The notes below the pieces were generated by a model. It saw only the letters and a list, made by a program, of their open reading frames with translations. It did not search any database and had not been told where the DNA came from. From Prevotella sp. UBA1378 (GTDB lineage Bacteria; Bacteroidota; Bacteroidia; Bacteroidales; Bacteroidaceae), in the NCBI GenBank assembly GCA_002305505.1, contig DBRC01000042.1, forward strand, positions 1-39,336: DNA of 39,336 nt. Reading direction: 5' to 3'. Made by a program: the position numbers and the translations under genes. Within the stretch, counting starts at the first letter, position 1, and every line of letters starts with the position of its first letter. This document shows positions 15,638 to 24,482 of the stretch, one piece after another.

Positions 15638-18600
15638 CTACTGCGCCTCGCGGGGCGCCTCGCCGCGTGCCGAACCGGAGTATTGCGATGGCATGACACC
15701 ATACATTTCCTTGAAGTACTTCGAGAAATACCGGGGGTTGTTGAAACCTACCTGATAAGACACCTCGCTCACCGTAAGCTGGCTCTTGCGCAACAACTGC
15801 TCGGCGCGGAGCAGGCGGATGCGGCGGATAAACTCGCTCGGCGTCATGCCCGTCACCGAAAGAAGGCGCTTGTAAAGATGCACGCGCGACATGCCCATGG
15901 CCTCGCTCATCGTCTCCACGCTGATGTCGGCGTTCGATAAATTGCCCTCTACATATTTCGTGGCATCGCTTACCAGTTTCTCATCGAGCGACGTCACCTC
16001 CACCTCCTCTACCTGCGGTGCCAGCTTATAGCGTTTCCTGCCTTGTTTCAATACCTCGTTGGCTTGGGTAAGCAAGCGTTCCACGCCGCTGTACACGGCT
16101 TGCTCCTTCTCGTAGCGCTGCTCGTCGGTTTCGTTGCTCATGATATCGTTGAGGGCCTCGAAAGTGTCATGGAACGGTTCGCTCAATTCCTTGGTCAGAT
16201 TCTCCAACAAGTCTTTTTTCATGCGCGCTATCTCATGTTTCTTTTCCTCTTCCCGGCGGATGTTCTCGCGGCGCTGCTGCTCTAACAGGCGGCGCTGCTT
16301 GTAACGCCATACATACCGGGCGCCCGCCGAAAGGAGGAGGACATAGAACAGCACCGCCCACCACGAGCGCCAGTAAGGCGGACGGACGGTGAGTTCGAGC
16401 GTGCCTTCCACCGTGCCTACCGTCCCGTCGTCGTTGAGCATCTTGACACGGATGGTATAATCCCCCGGCGGCAGGCTCATGAACGAGATACTGGGTGTTT
16501 TCTCCTCCGTCTTAATCCACTTGTCGCTAAAGCCCTCTATCCGGTAGATGAAACGCGTGCGGTTATGGATTGAGCCGTTATTGGACGCCAACAGGAGGGT
16601 AAACTGGTTTTCATCATGGTTGAGCACCACCTCGCGGCACACATTGAGTGCTTTCCCGAGCACCACGCGACCGTCGTACCGGCTGCCCACCTCTACTTCC
16701 CGGTCGAAGAGCTTGAGCCCGCTGAAGATGGGTTTTTCCTGCGTCTTTCCCTGCCCGAGATAGAGCGGGTTGATGATGTCGATACCGTCCTGCCCTCCCA
16801 CCACCAGCAATCCGCTGCGCGTAATGCATACGGAACGCTGGTTGAAAGGCCCCTGTTGCAGCCCGTCGCGGTTGTTGTAGCTGCGCACGGTATAGTTCCA
16901 CGTACCGTCATCCTGTTTCTGCGGGATGACGTTGGAGATGCCGTGGTCCGTAACGACCCACATCGTATGGCGGGTATCTTCGATGACGGAGCACACGCTG
17001 GTGCCATAGAACCCCGATTTCATGTCGAGCAAGGTTACACGCTTGTTCGCCGCGTCGTATACAACCATGCCCGACGCAGAACCTTGCCATACAAGGCCGC
17101 GGCTGTCAAGCGTCACTTGCGATGTTGCCGGAGTGACTACGCTGGTGTTGGGGTCCTGCGGAATCTTTTGATTGACAACCTTGCGGTTCACGGGATTAAT
17201 CAATGTATAATAATCGGACGTGCCGGCCATGATCCACCCTTTATGATTGAGCTGTATCGACGAGATATAGTCGGAGGTGAGGGCCGAAGTCTTCGTGTTG
17301 TAAGTCTCCATCTTGCCTGTCTTGGCGTCCATGCGCTGGATGCCTCCGCCGAGAGTGCCTATCCACAGGTTGCCCCGCCGGTCCTCGGTTATCGCCCATA
17401 CGTTGTTGTTGATTAGCGAGCCGGGCTCCCCCGTCGCACGGTACACGCCGAAACGCCCGCCGGCATAGTGGAGCAGCCCCCCCTCGTAGGTGCCGAACCA
17501 GATGGAGCCGTCGCGCGCCACATGGCTGCTCACGATGACGTTGGTAGGGAGGTGGCCGTTTTCCTTGTTAAAGAAAACCTGCCCGCCCGTAACGGGGTTA
17601 TAACAGATGATGCCCTTGTCGTTGGTGCCCAGCCAATAGTTGCCGGAACGGTCTTCGGCTATTGTGTTGATGTCACCCAGCTCTATCGACTCGAAATTGG
17701 AAAGGCTCTCTGTATACAGGTTTACGCCGTTCTTATAGGAGCCCGCCCACATCCGGCCCTGCCCGTCGCGGTAGAGCCGCTTGATGGTGATGTCGCTGAT
17801 GCTGGTTTCGTCGTTCTTGTCGTTGGTGAACTGGCGCATCTGCCCCGTCTTCAAGTCTGCCACAAGCAAGCCCAGGTGGTCGGTGGCAATCCAAAGGCGG
17901 CCCTTGGTGTCGAAGTTGACGTCCCACGCCAGTATCTCGTCGGGCACGTTCCCTATGCCGAAGGAACGCAGCAGCTGGGGCAACGACGAATACCACTTTT
18001 GCTGCTTCTGGATATATACAAAGGTGTGGCCCGTGGTGACAATCCAATAATTGCACTGGCTGTCAACGTAAAGCCTATAGCTTTGGTTCTCCGGCCCGCC
18101 ATGGCGGCGCATGTAGTTGTCGCGCCAAGACACGCGCCCTTCTTCGCCATTAAAGCACATCATATCGCCGCAGGACGACACGACGAGCACGCTGTTGCGG
18201 AACTGCGAGAAAGAAGATACGCCGAAGTCGGCAGGGATTTCATGCCGGCCGTATCCGTGTTTAAAGAGGCGCAGCTTGTTTGTGTACGGATTAAAGTAAT
18301 ACAGCCCGTTCTCGTATGTTTTCACCCAGAAACATTTTTGGCTGTCGATGTAGATGCGGTCGATTCCGCCCTTGATGCCCCGCCGGGCCAGCCAGCGGTC
18401 GGGGCGGCGGTCGAACTGCTCGGTAACGGGGTTGTACACCGAGTAGTTCATGCCTTGCTTTATCCAGAGGCAGCCGTCGTAGGCCTCATATATCTCGTCT
18501 ACGTAATTGTCCTTGAGCGTAGTCGTGTCGTTTGCGTTCGAATAGAAGATGCGGAAGCGGTAGCCGTCATAGCGGTTCAGGCCGTATGGGGTACCTATCC

Positions 18601-18757
18601 ACACAAAGCCTTCACTGTCTTTGAATATGCAGTTCACCTGGGAATTGGATAAACCGTCGCGCGTGTCCAAGCGGCGGAACTTCATGTCGGGAACAACTGC
18701 TGCAGACAGAATATGCGCACAGAAAAGGCTGGTTAGTATTGTCAGTATCCGATTCAT
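15638..18757 (-). CDS. Membrane-spanning reg_prop/Y_Y_Y/AraC regulator without kinase domains
   Basis: 1039 aa. After a signal peptide (MNRILTILTSLFCAHILSAA) comes a periplasmic beta-propeller of reg_prop repeats (recurring WIGT/LWIGTxxGG motifs, about 30-700), a Y_Y_Y domain (ending near 790), one transmembrane helix (about 799-817), a charged coiled coil, a short remnant of the dimerisation helix, and an AraC-type HTH (about 930-1030, VSYQVGFNNPRYFSKYFKEMYG). It resembles a hybrid two-component system, but the HATPase and receiver domains are absent; only ~115 residues join the membrane helix to the HTH. The H-box is replaced by ENLTKELSEPF with Lys856 where the phospho-accepting His would sit. 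The frame is continuous, so this is not a frameshift. It probably activates the adjacent GH31-GH2 genes. Confidence 0.9.
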   Translation of the reverse strand: MNRILTILTSLFCAHILSAAVVPDMKFRRLDTRDGLSNSQVNCIFKDSEGFVWIGTPYGLNRYDGYRFRIFYSNANDTTTLKDNYVDEIYEAYDGCLWIKQGMNYSVYNPVTEQFDRRPDRWLARRGIKGGIDRIYIDSQKCFWVKTYENGLYYFNPYTNKLRLFKHGYGRHEIPADFGVSSFSQFRNSVLVVSSCGDMMCFNGEEGRVSWRDNYMRRHGGPENQSYRLYVDSQCNYWIVTTGHTFVYIQKQQKWYSSLPQLLRSFGIGNVPDEILAWDVNFDTKGRLWIATDHLGLLVADLKTGQMRQFTNDKNDETSISDITIKRLYRDGQGRMWAGSYKNGVNLYTESLSNFESIELGDINTIAEDRSGNYWLGTNDKGIICYNPVTGGQVFFNKENGHLPTNVIVSSHVARDGSIWFGTYEGGLLHYAGGRFGVYRATGEPGSLINNNVWAITEDRRGNLWIGTLGGGIQRMDAKTGKMETYNTKTSALTSDYISSIQLNHKGWIMAGTSDYYTLINPVNRKVVNQKIPQDPNTSVVTPATSQVTLDSRGLVWQGSASGMVVYDAANKRVTLLDMKSGFYGTSVCSVIEDTRHTMWVVTDHGISNVIPQKQDDGTWNYTVRSYNNRDGLQQGPFNQRSVCITRSGLLVVGGQDGIDIINPLYLGQGKTQEKPIFSGLKLFDREVEVGSRYDGRVVLGKALNVCREVVLNHDENQFTLLLASNNGSIHNRTRFIYRIEGFSDKWIKTEEKTPSISFMSLPPGDYTIRVKMLNDDGTVGTVEGTLELTVRPPYWRSWWAVLFYVLLLSAGARYVWRYKQRRLLEQQRRENIRREEEKKHEIARMKKDLLENLTKELSEPFHDTFEALNDIMSNETDEQRYEKEQAVYSGVERLLTQANEVLKQGRKRYKLAPQVEEVEVTSLDEKLVSDATKYVEGNLSNADISVETMSEAMGMSRVHLYKRLLSVTGMTPSEFIRRIRLLRAEQLLRKSQLTVSEVSYQVGFNNPRYFSKYFKEMYGVMPSQYSGSARGEAPREAQ

Positions 18758-18786
18758 CTTTTCATATTAACATTAGGATATTGCTG

Positions 18787-18818
18787 CAAATATACGAAGA
18801 ATCGCTGAAAACAACAAA
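18787..18818 (-). promoter_or_regulatory. Promoter of the first reg_prop/AraC regulator
   Basis: TATATTTG on the - strand (18787-18794) is a perfect -7 element. A TTTG at 18815-18818 sits 20 nt upstream as the -33 element. The start codon is 29 bp downstream. Confidence 0.75.
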
Positions 18819-19226
18819 CGTTTTTGGAAGATTATGCCATATTGGCTGGAGATACACGCAGTGGCAACCTTATCCTGAATAACAGTATCAATCCCTAATC
18901 CATAATCCTTAATCCCTAATCCAAAAAGTACAAGCACCTGGTAACCCGATTACAAGCACCTGGTAACCCGATTACAAGCACCTGGTAACCCGATTACAAG
19001 CATCTGGTAACAAGCCTACAAGATGCTTGTACGGATTTTCTTCCCGCTCCTTACCATTCCCGCTTCTTACCGGCAGCGGTTCGGTGAGGCGCAAAAAAAA
19101 GATGTCTTTCATTTAGTACCAACCTTGAATTATTGCGTATTCACTAATAGACATGAGGTATATACCCTTTGTGTCACCCTAAAATGCATACTAACTTTAA
19201 ATGTACGACAACAACCTTACTCTATT
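18795..19226. other. Divergent intergenic region with repeats
   Basis: This 430-bp gene-free stretch separates the regulator (- strand) and the phosphoesterase (+ strand). It contains a degenerate run of AATCC(C/T)TAATCC-like repeats (about 18889-18922), the 22-bp tandem block, and an inverted repeat TACAAGCATCT (18995-19005) / AGATGCTTGTA (19021-19031). No RNA gene is recognised. Confidence 0.6.
18929..19010. repeat. 22-bp tandem repeats, three exact and one partial copy
   Basis: Exact 22-bp units run at 18929-18950, 18951-18972 and 18973-18994. A fourth starts at 18995 with one change (ACC to ATC) and diverges after TGGTAAC. The unit core is CACCTGGTAACCCGAT. A 22-bp period places each unit on the same DNA face (about two helical turns), as expected of iterated protein-binding sites. 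Confidence 0.92.
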
Positions 19227-20384
19227 ATGAGAATTATCCCATTGCTGGCTATGTTGACGGTGACCGCATCAACATTTGCTATTAAAATCACCCATGGCCC
19301 ATACATCAGCGATATGGACTCAACGTCTACGACCATCATCTGGTTTACCGACAAGCCGGGCCTGTCATGGGTGGAAATCGCCGAAGAAGGCAACGACCAC
19401 TTCTATGGCAGGGAACGCCGGAAATATTACGCTACGCTGCGCGGGCGGAAGTTAGCCGCCGACACGCTGCACCGGGTACGCATCACCGGCCTGAAACCCG
19501 ATTGCAGATACCGCTACCGCATATTCACCAAAGAGACGAAACAGTGGCGGTGGAATAATAACATAACGTATGGCGACATCGCCTCTTCCGCTGTTTACAG
19601 AAAGGCCCCTTACACGTTCAGGACATTCCCCGCCGCCCCAAGGGACGTTTCCTTCCTTGTACTGAACGACATACACGAACGGGCTGCCGCCATGAAGGAG
19701 ATGTGCAAAGGCATCGATTTCAGCAAGCTCGACTTTGTATTGCTCAATGGGGACATGTCCGACTATGTAGGGTCTTCCGGCCAGATATTCAAGGGATATA
19801 TCGACACCTGCGTCAGTATGTTCGCCAAACATGTGCCCGTGTTCATGAACAGGGGCAACCATGAAACACGCGGCGCCTTTGCAGACAAGCTATGGGACTT
19901 CTTCCCAACGGAAAGCGGGGAGTTCTACCGCGTACAGCATGTTGCCGGGATAGACTTCCTTATCATCGATTCGGGGGAGGACAAGCCCGACAGCGACATC
20001 GAGTATGGTGAAACCGCCGATTACGACGCTTACCGGGAAGAGCAGGCGGCGTGGCTGAAACGGTTGAGGAGCGAAAGGAAGATAGGCCAATACCCCGTGG
20101 TGGCATTCTCGCATATCCCGCCGGCCCAGCAAAACTGGCATGGCTGTTACCACCTCACCAACACCATCGTGCCCGAACTTAACAAGATGAACGTATCGGT
20201 GATGTTCTCGGGACACCTGCACCGCAACGATTACCGGGAGGCCGACGACACGGTGGGATTCCCCAATATCGTGAACAGCAACATCAGCTACCTGCTGTGC
20301 CATACGAGGAATGGCAAGCTGGAAGTGGAACGTGCCGAAGCGGGCGGGAAAAACAAAAGATATTTCACGATTGAATTAAAATGA
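19227..20384 (+). CDS. Secreted calcineurin-type metallophosphoesterase
   Basis: 385 aa from the ATG at 19227, which begins a signal peptide (MRIIPLLAMLTVTASTFA); the frame extends further upstream without a plausible start. An N-terminal fibronectin-like domain (about 20-135, as in purple acid phosphatases) precedes the metallophosphoesterase domain. Metal-binding motifs are complete: DIH (Asp148/His150), GD (175-176), GNHE (210-213), His296 in FSHIPP and GHLH (329-332). It should hydrolyse phosphomonoesters or phosphodiesters in the periplasm, substrate unknown. It is transcribed away from the regulator next door and its link to the glycan genes is not shown. Confidence 0.88.
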   Translation: MRIIPLLAMLTVTASTFAIKITHGPYISDMDSTSTTIIWFTDKPGLSWVEIAEEGNDHFYGRERRKYYATLRGRKLAADTLHRVRITGLKPDCRYRYRIFTKETKQWRWNNNITYGDIASSAVYRKAPYTFRTFPAAPRDVSFLVLNDIHERAAAMKEMCKGIDFSKLDFVLLNGDMSDYVGSSGQIFKGYIDTCVSMFAKHVPVFMNRGNHETRGAFADKLWDFFPTESGEFYRVQHVAGIDFLIIDSGEDKPDSDIEYGETADYDAYREEQAAWLKRLRSERKIGQYPVVAFSHIPPAQQNWHGCYHLTNTIVPELNKMNVSVMFSGHLHRNDYREADDTVGFPNIVNSNISYLLCHTRNGKLEVERAEAGGKNKRYFTIELK

Positions 20385-20445
20385 TATAACCACCACAAGA
20401 TGAATTAAAAAGCCAAAAACATATATATATATCAATTTTATTCAC

Positions 20446-20453
20446 TATATTTG
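20446..20453 (+). promoter_or_regulatory. -7 element ahead of the ECF sigma gene
   Basis: TATATTTG is a perfect -7 element 49 bp before the ATG. No clear -33 TTG is seen at the right spacing. Confidence 0.6.
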
Positions 20454-20502
20454 CAATCACGGCAACAACCGGAACAAAAACGGGCCTTATAAGAAGCATA
20501 AG

Positions 20503-21096
20503 ATGAAGCATGGCATAGACTTTGATACGGCAAAATACATTCTTGCATTGCAGAAAGACTCGTATGAAGCTTTCGGAATCATCTATATGCAGTATGCCGA
20601 CAAGATATACAGCTTCTGCATGGCGCAGACAAAAGACAGGACGCTGTCACAGGACATCGTCCAAGACACGTTCCTGAAGCTCTGGGACAACCGGCGCAGG
20701 CTTAACCCCGACGGGAACCTGCAGTCGCTCATCTTCACGATTGCCCGCCACCGGATTATAGACGGATTCAGGAAACAAGTTGCGCAAGTGCAATTTGAAG
20801 ACTACTCCATGCTTTCAAGCCTCCTGACTGCCGAAACCCCGCCCGACCAGCAACTCATCTATGACGAATACGTAAGGCGCGTGGAGGCCTGTAAACGGCG
20901 CTTGACGCTCAGGGAATCCGAGATATTCGAGATGAGCCGGGAGAAGAACATCCCCATAAAGGACATCGCAAAGAAACTTAACCTGTCGCCACAGACCGTC
21001 AAGAACCATCTGACGTCTTCCTTGAAGGTTTTCCGTTCCGAACTATTAAAGGAGAACTTCCTGCTCCCCCTGTTGGTGATTTTAGGCATGAACTAA
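20503..21096 (+). CDS. ECF-type RNA polymerase sigma factor, orphan
   Basis: 197 aa. Region 2 (about 20-90) has the DIVQDTFLKLWDNR helix for core binding and -10 recognition, and region 4 (about 125-185) has the HTH IPIKDIAKKLNLSPQTVKNHLTS. The protein ends in a hydrophobic tail (LLPLLVILGMN), common among Bacteroidetes ECF factors. These usually pair with a FecR-type anti-sigma gene directly downstream, but here the next gene is a convergent SusE-like lipoprotein, so no partner is present. Its target and trigger are unknown; control of the adjacent SusCD operon is possible but not shown. Confidence 0.92.
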   Translation: MKHGIDFDTAKYILALQKDSYEAFGIIYMQYADKIYSFCMAQTKDRTLSQDIVQDTFLKLWDNRRRLNPDGNLQSLIFTIARHRIIDGFRKQVAQVQFEDYSMLSSLLTAETPPDQQLIYDEYVRRVEACKRRLTLRESEIFEMSREKNIPIKDIAKKLNLSPQTVKNHLTSSLKVFRSELLKENFLLPLLVILGMN

Positions 21097-21102
21097 AATA
21101 CA

Positions 21103-21149
21103 TATACCCTGGATGCAACCGGGGGAAGACGGCAGCATGCCAGGGTATA
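21103..21149. terminator. Hairpin between convergent sigma factor and SusE-like genes
   Basis: TATACCCTGG (21103-21112) pairs perfectly with CCAGGGTATA (21140-21149), and inner ATGC/GCAT extends the stem. No strong U-run exists, but on the - strand a T-rich stretch follows. It is probably a shared terminator. Confidence 0.55.
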
Positions 21150-21172
21150 AGGGATGAAGGCGTTGCCTTTCC

Positions 21173-22879
21173 TTATTTCTTCTCTATCGTATAAGTGCCT
21201 TTACAGAGATTGAAAGTGAGCGTGCAGGCAGAGCCTATGAATGTTTCATCGTAGACGCCGCTTTCGCTGCTCCCCCCGTATACAAGGGTGCCGCCGGCCT
21301 TGGCCGAAAGGTAATGGTCCCACGATTCGTTGAAATACACCTTGAATCCCCACGGGGAGACGGCGGCTATGTCCAGGCTGATGGTGTAGACGCCGGGAGT
21401 GCCGGCGGCCTGCAAGGGGCGCATCGTCCAGTCGTCGGCCACGCCGGCTATCTGCACACTGTGGATGGCCGTCAGCGCATAGGTGAGTGCCGACACCGAT
21501 ACGTCCATCAGGTAAAGGCCGGCCGGCGGCGCGGGAACGTTCGTGCCGCTTCCTGCCGCAAGCGTACCGGCCAGTGCATCGCCTTCGGCCAACGCATAGT
21601 TGCTGTCCCAGTTGCCTGCTTCCGTATAAAACTTATAGCCCCACAGCGAATGAACGTTGCACACACCGGCATAGCGCCGTTCGGCCTCATTGTAAAGGCT
21701 CAGGTAATTGTCGAATGTCCATGAGCCGGAAATGCCGTCGTCGATTCCAGATACCCACAGGAGCTCCGGAACCTCTTCGGCGGAACCGCCCGCGTCGCCG
21801 ACGGTGCAAGTCCAGTTGAACGGGTCGCTCAGGTCGAGTACCAGCGCAACTTCCCCCGTCTTGGTGATGTCGACGGTGATGTCGCCGGCCGACGTCCCGA
21901 ATGTAAGGCCGCCGGCCCCCTGTCCGAACCCGACAGGAGTCGCTACAGCAGCATCGTCGCCGGTACTGGTAGCGGCGTCATATTGCCGTCCGGTTCCCGT
22001 TATGCGTATCGTGGCCGTTCCTGTTTTCTGGGCATTGAATGTCAGCATCCATTTGTTTTCTTTCCTCATGTATGCCATCTCGCCGCTGATGCCGCCCGTC
22101 ACGGTGAGCGAGGGAATCCAGAGGGCACTCCACCGCCGGGTGTTCGTGTTGACTACGGTGTAGTAGCACCCTTCCTGCCCCGGAAACCATAAATTCCATT
22201 TTGAACCGTCGCTGCTGATTTCAAATGGCCTGCCACTGATGCCGTCGTTGCCCCACTCTACGCCCGAGCCTTCGAGCAGATACCAGTTGTACCAGCTGCT
22301 TACACCCATGAACCCGCTGTAAACACCGTCGGAACCGGGCGAGGCAAGTACATTGCCCGTATCCTCGTGGCTGCTGTTGAGTATGAAGCCGCGCGACATG
22401 TCGATTTTGTAAGGCGTGACGTTCACCGCCAGCACATTGCTCAGCTTGGCCGCAATATTCCCGGCCAATACGGAGCGCATGCGGATGTAAAGAGGAGCCG
22501 CCACGCCCCCCTCGAACCCCAAACGGCCGACGATGGAATTCAGGGCATCCATCGATATATCCAAAGAGGTGGAACCGGCATCCGCCAGCTGGTCGATTGT
22601 CGAGGTGAATCCGGGGGAACTGGAGAATTGGACAGTATTGAGCGTAGCGTTCCTGGGCGCTTTCGCATGTGGGTCGTTCAGCACCAATACACTGTTATCG
22701 TTCCAAGAAAGGCGCAAGGCCAGTGCGTCGGGCGTATCGCGGTCGATAACGACATCGCCTGAACCTTGCAGCGCGATATCCGCCGGGCCGGCCGTGGCCA
22801 GCAGGTCGCCGTCGTTATTGCAGGCAGCCAGCCCCGTCAGGGCAAGCAGTGCCAACAGTATGTATCTCATCGTCTTCAT
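21173..22879 (-). CDS. SusE-like surface glycan-binding lipoprotein
   Basis: 568 aa with lipoprotein signal MKTMRYILLALLALTGLAAC; the lipidated Cys20 is followed by NNDGD, an acidic stretch like the Bacteroidetes surface-export signal. The N-terminal part looks like a SusE-type Ig domain and the rest is a chain of beta-rich modules with many Trp and Tyr, ending in a short final domain. It starts 3 nt after the SusD stop and is the last gene of the SusCD operon. Its place with SusCD and a GH53 suggests it binds beta-1,4-galactan at the cell surface. Sequence identity of the binding domains is not recognised with certainty. Confidence 0.8.
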   Translation of the reverse strand: MKTMRYILLALLALTGLAACNNDGDLLATAGPADIALQGSGDVVIDRDTPDALALRLSWNDNSVLVLNDPHAKAPRNATLNTVQFSSSPGFTSTIDQLADAGSTSLDISMDALNSIVGRLGFEGGVAAPLYIRMRSVLAGNIAAKLSNVLAVNVTPYKIDMSRGFILNSSHEDTGNVLASPGSDGVYSGFMGVSSWYNWYLLEGSGVEWGNDGISGRPFEISSDGSKWNLWFPGQEGCYYTVVNTNTRRWSALWIPSLTVTGGISGEMAYMRKENKWMLTFNAQKTGTATIRITGTGRQYDAATSTGDDAAVATPVGFGQGAGGLTFGTSAGDITVDITKTGEVALVLDLSDPFNWTCTVGDAGGSAEEVPELLWVSGIDDGISGSWTFDNYLSLYNEAERRYAGVCNVHSLWGYKFYTEAGNWDSNYALAEGDALAGTLAAGSGTNVPAPPAGLYLMDVSVSALTYALTAIHSVQIAGVADDWTMRPLQAAGTPGVYTISLDIAAVSPWGFKVYFNESWDHYLSAKAGGTLVYGGSSESGVYDETFIGSACTLTFNLCKGTYTIEKK

Positions 22880-22882
22880 TTC

Positions 22883-24469
22883 TTAATAGTTTTCGTTTGT
22901 TAGGTTAGGGTTTGCCGAAAGCTCCGGTGCAGGAATCGGGTATACGTTGTATTTACTGTCGGTGGCGCGGCCGTCGAGCACGCCGCCCTTCCATTGCCAG
23001 ATATAGTTGCCGCCGGCAAATTTGCCGAAGCGCACAAGGTCGGTACGGCGGCAGCACTCCCAGTAGAGTTCGCGGGCACGCTCGTCGAGAATCATGTCGA
23101 GCGTCAGCTGGCTGTCGATAATATTGCCTTTCTCCGAGCCGTATGCCCGCTGGCGCAGCTGGTTAATCAGGCCGACGGCTTCGGGGCGCGAGCTGCCCGA
23201 ACCGCCGCGCAGCACGGCCTCGGCCTGCATCAGGTATACATCAGCCAGACGCATCAGTGGGAAATCGATGTCGGCTCCCGAAGAACCGGTGTTAGACGAT
23301 GCCGCGCCGTCGTCGGAAAGGTTAGAATATTTCTCGCCAAAATAGCCCTGCGTCTGGTCATCGATGGCTTTAGTGAACCACTGCGACTGCCCGTCGGTAT
23401 AGAACTTGCAACGGCTGTCGGGGCTTGCGGCTGCATCGCCAAACAAAGCGGGCAGCTCGCCGCGCACGCGGAACATACCCCAAGGAGCCGTAACACCGTA
23501 GTCGGATGCCGTCTGTGTGCCATAGTCGCTGCACTGGCCGCAAACGATGAAGGTCGTGGCGCCCCAAGTAACGGTGTTGACGGCATCCACCACGAAGGGG
23601 AAGATAATCTCGTTCGTGCGCTTGTGGTTGTCGGCATTGAACAGTTTCGAATAATCGGGCTCCAAAGAGTAACCGGCATTGGCCACGCGCTTACAATAGG
23701 CGATACAGTCGGTATAACGGGCACCTGCACCATAAACCTCGGCGTTCAGGTACAACTTGGCCAAGAGGGTCCAGGCCGCTGCTTCCGGTGCACGGCCGTA
23801 TTCCTGCGCGGCACGGTTCGGCATCCCGCCTTCGGAAATGGCCTTGAGCTCGCCCTCTATATACTCGAAGAGCTGTTTGTTACTGTAACACTCCGGTATA
23901 TAAGTGCCTACACCCATCGTCTCGTCGACAAACGGGCCCTTGCCGAACAGGTCGAGCACGTATGAATAGGCAAGGGCGCGGAGGAAGCGGGCCTCGGCAC
24001 GGTAAGCACGGATATCGGACTGCCCGCTGCTGCTGAAACCGGAGATGCTGCCGTCGGCGGCATGGCGGAGGAACTCGTTGCAGAGCGCTATCGTGTAATA
24101 AAGGCGGTAATAGGTGTCCGACACCCAGGGGTCGTTGGCATCCCACGACATATAAGTAAGCCCTTCCACCTTGTCGCCCGAGAGCCATGTGCAGGCCACC
24201 TCGTCGGTAGCGTTCTCCTGAAGATTGAAGAGGCAGCGCAGGAAGTCGTGCCCGTTGTTGCTGGAGATGTCGGCATTTCCGCCGCCCTGCTCCTGCCCCA
24301 CGATCACATAAGAGGCATAAAGCTTGGCCAGCGCCATCTTATAACCTTCGGGGGTGCTGTATACATCGCCGCCCACCGACTCCGTGCCTGTATGGGGCAA
24401 CTGGTCGAGGTCGCCTGTACATGCCGCCAGTGTCAAGGCAGCAAAGATTACGAAATATATCTTTTTCAT
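22883..24469 (-). CDS. SusD/RagB-family glycan-binding lipoprotein
   Basis: 528 aa from the ATG at 24469, the start of a lipoprotein signal (MKKIYFVIFAALTLAAC); a longer frame reaches 24493 but overlaps no better signal. The acidic stretch after Cys (TGDLDQLP) fits export to the cell surface. The TPR-like helices and C-terminal signatures of RagB/SusD are visible (FLRALAYSYVLDLFGKGPFV, LINQLRQRAYG, ILDERARELYWECCRRTDLVRFG). It forms the hinged lid on SusC and captures oligosaccharide for import. The gene lies 13 nt after susC and 3 nt before the SusE-like gene. Confidence 0.96.
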   Translation of the reverse strand: MKKIYFVIFAALTLAACTGDLDQLPHTGTESVGGDVYSTPEGYKMALAKLYASYVIVGQEQGGGNADISSNNGHDFLRCLFNLQENATDEVACTWLSGDKVEGLTYMSWDANDPWVSDTYYRLYYTIALCNEFLRHAADGSISGFSSSGQSDIRAYRAEARFLRALAYSYVLDLFGKGPFVDETMGVGTYIPECYSNKQLFEYIEGELKAISEGGMPNRAAQEYGRAPEAAAWTLLAKLYLNAEVYGAGARYTDCIAYCKRVANAGYSLEPDYSKLFNADNHKRTNEIIFPFVVDAVNTVTWGATTFIVCGQCSDYGTQTASDYGVTAPWGMFRVRGELPALFGDAAASPDSRCKFYTDGQSQWFTKAIDDQTQGYFGEKYSNLSDDGAASSNTGSSGADIDFPLMRLADVYLMQAEAVLRGGSGSSRPEAVGLINQLRQRAYGSEKGNIIDSQLTLDMILDERARELYWECCRRTDLVRFGKFAGGNYIWQWKGGVLDGRATDSKYNVYPIPAPELSANPNLTNENY

Positions 24470-24482
24470 ATCGATCGTTGTT

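Noticed and set aside
15638..18757. Frameshifted or truncated classical hybrid two-component regulator
   Set aside because: The frame is continuous from signal peptide to HTH, and a second regulator in the window has the same architecture, so the missing domains are not due to a local mutation.
19023..19226. Upstream extension of the phosphoesterase
   Set aside because: The extension runs through repeat-rich intergenic DNA; the ATG at 19227 begins a proper signal peptide.
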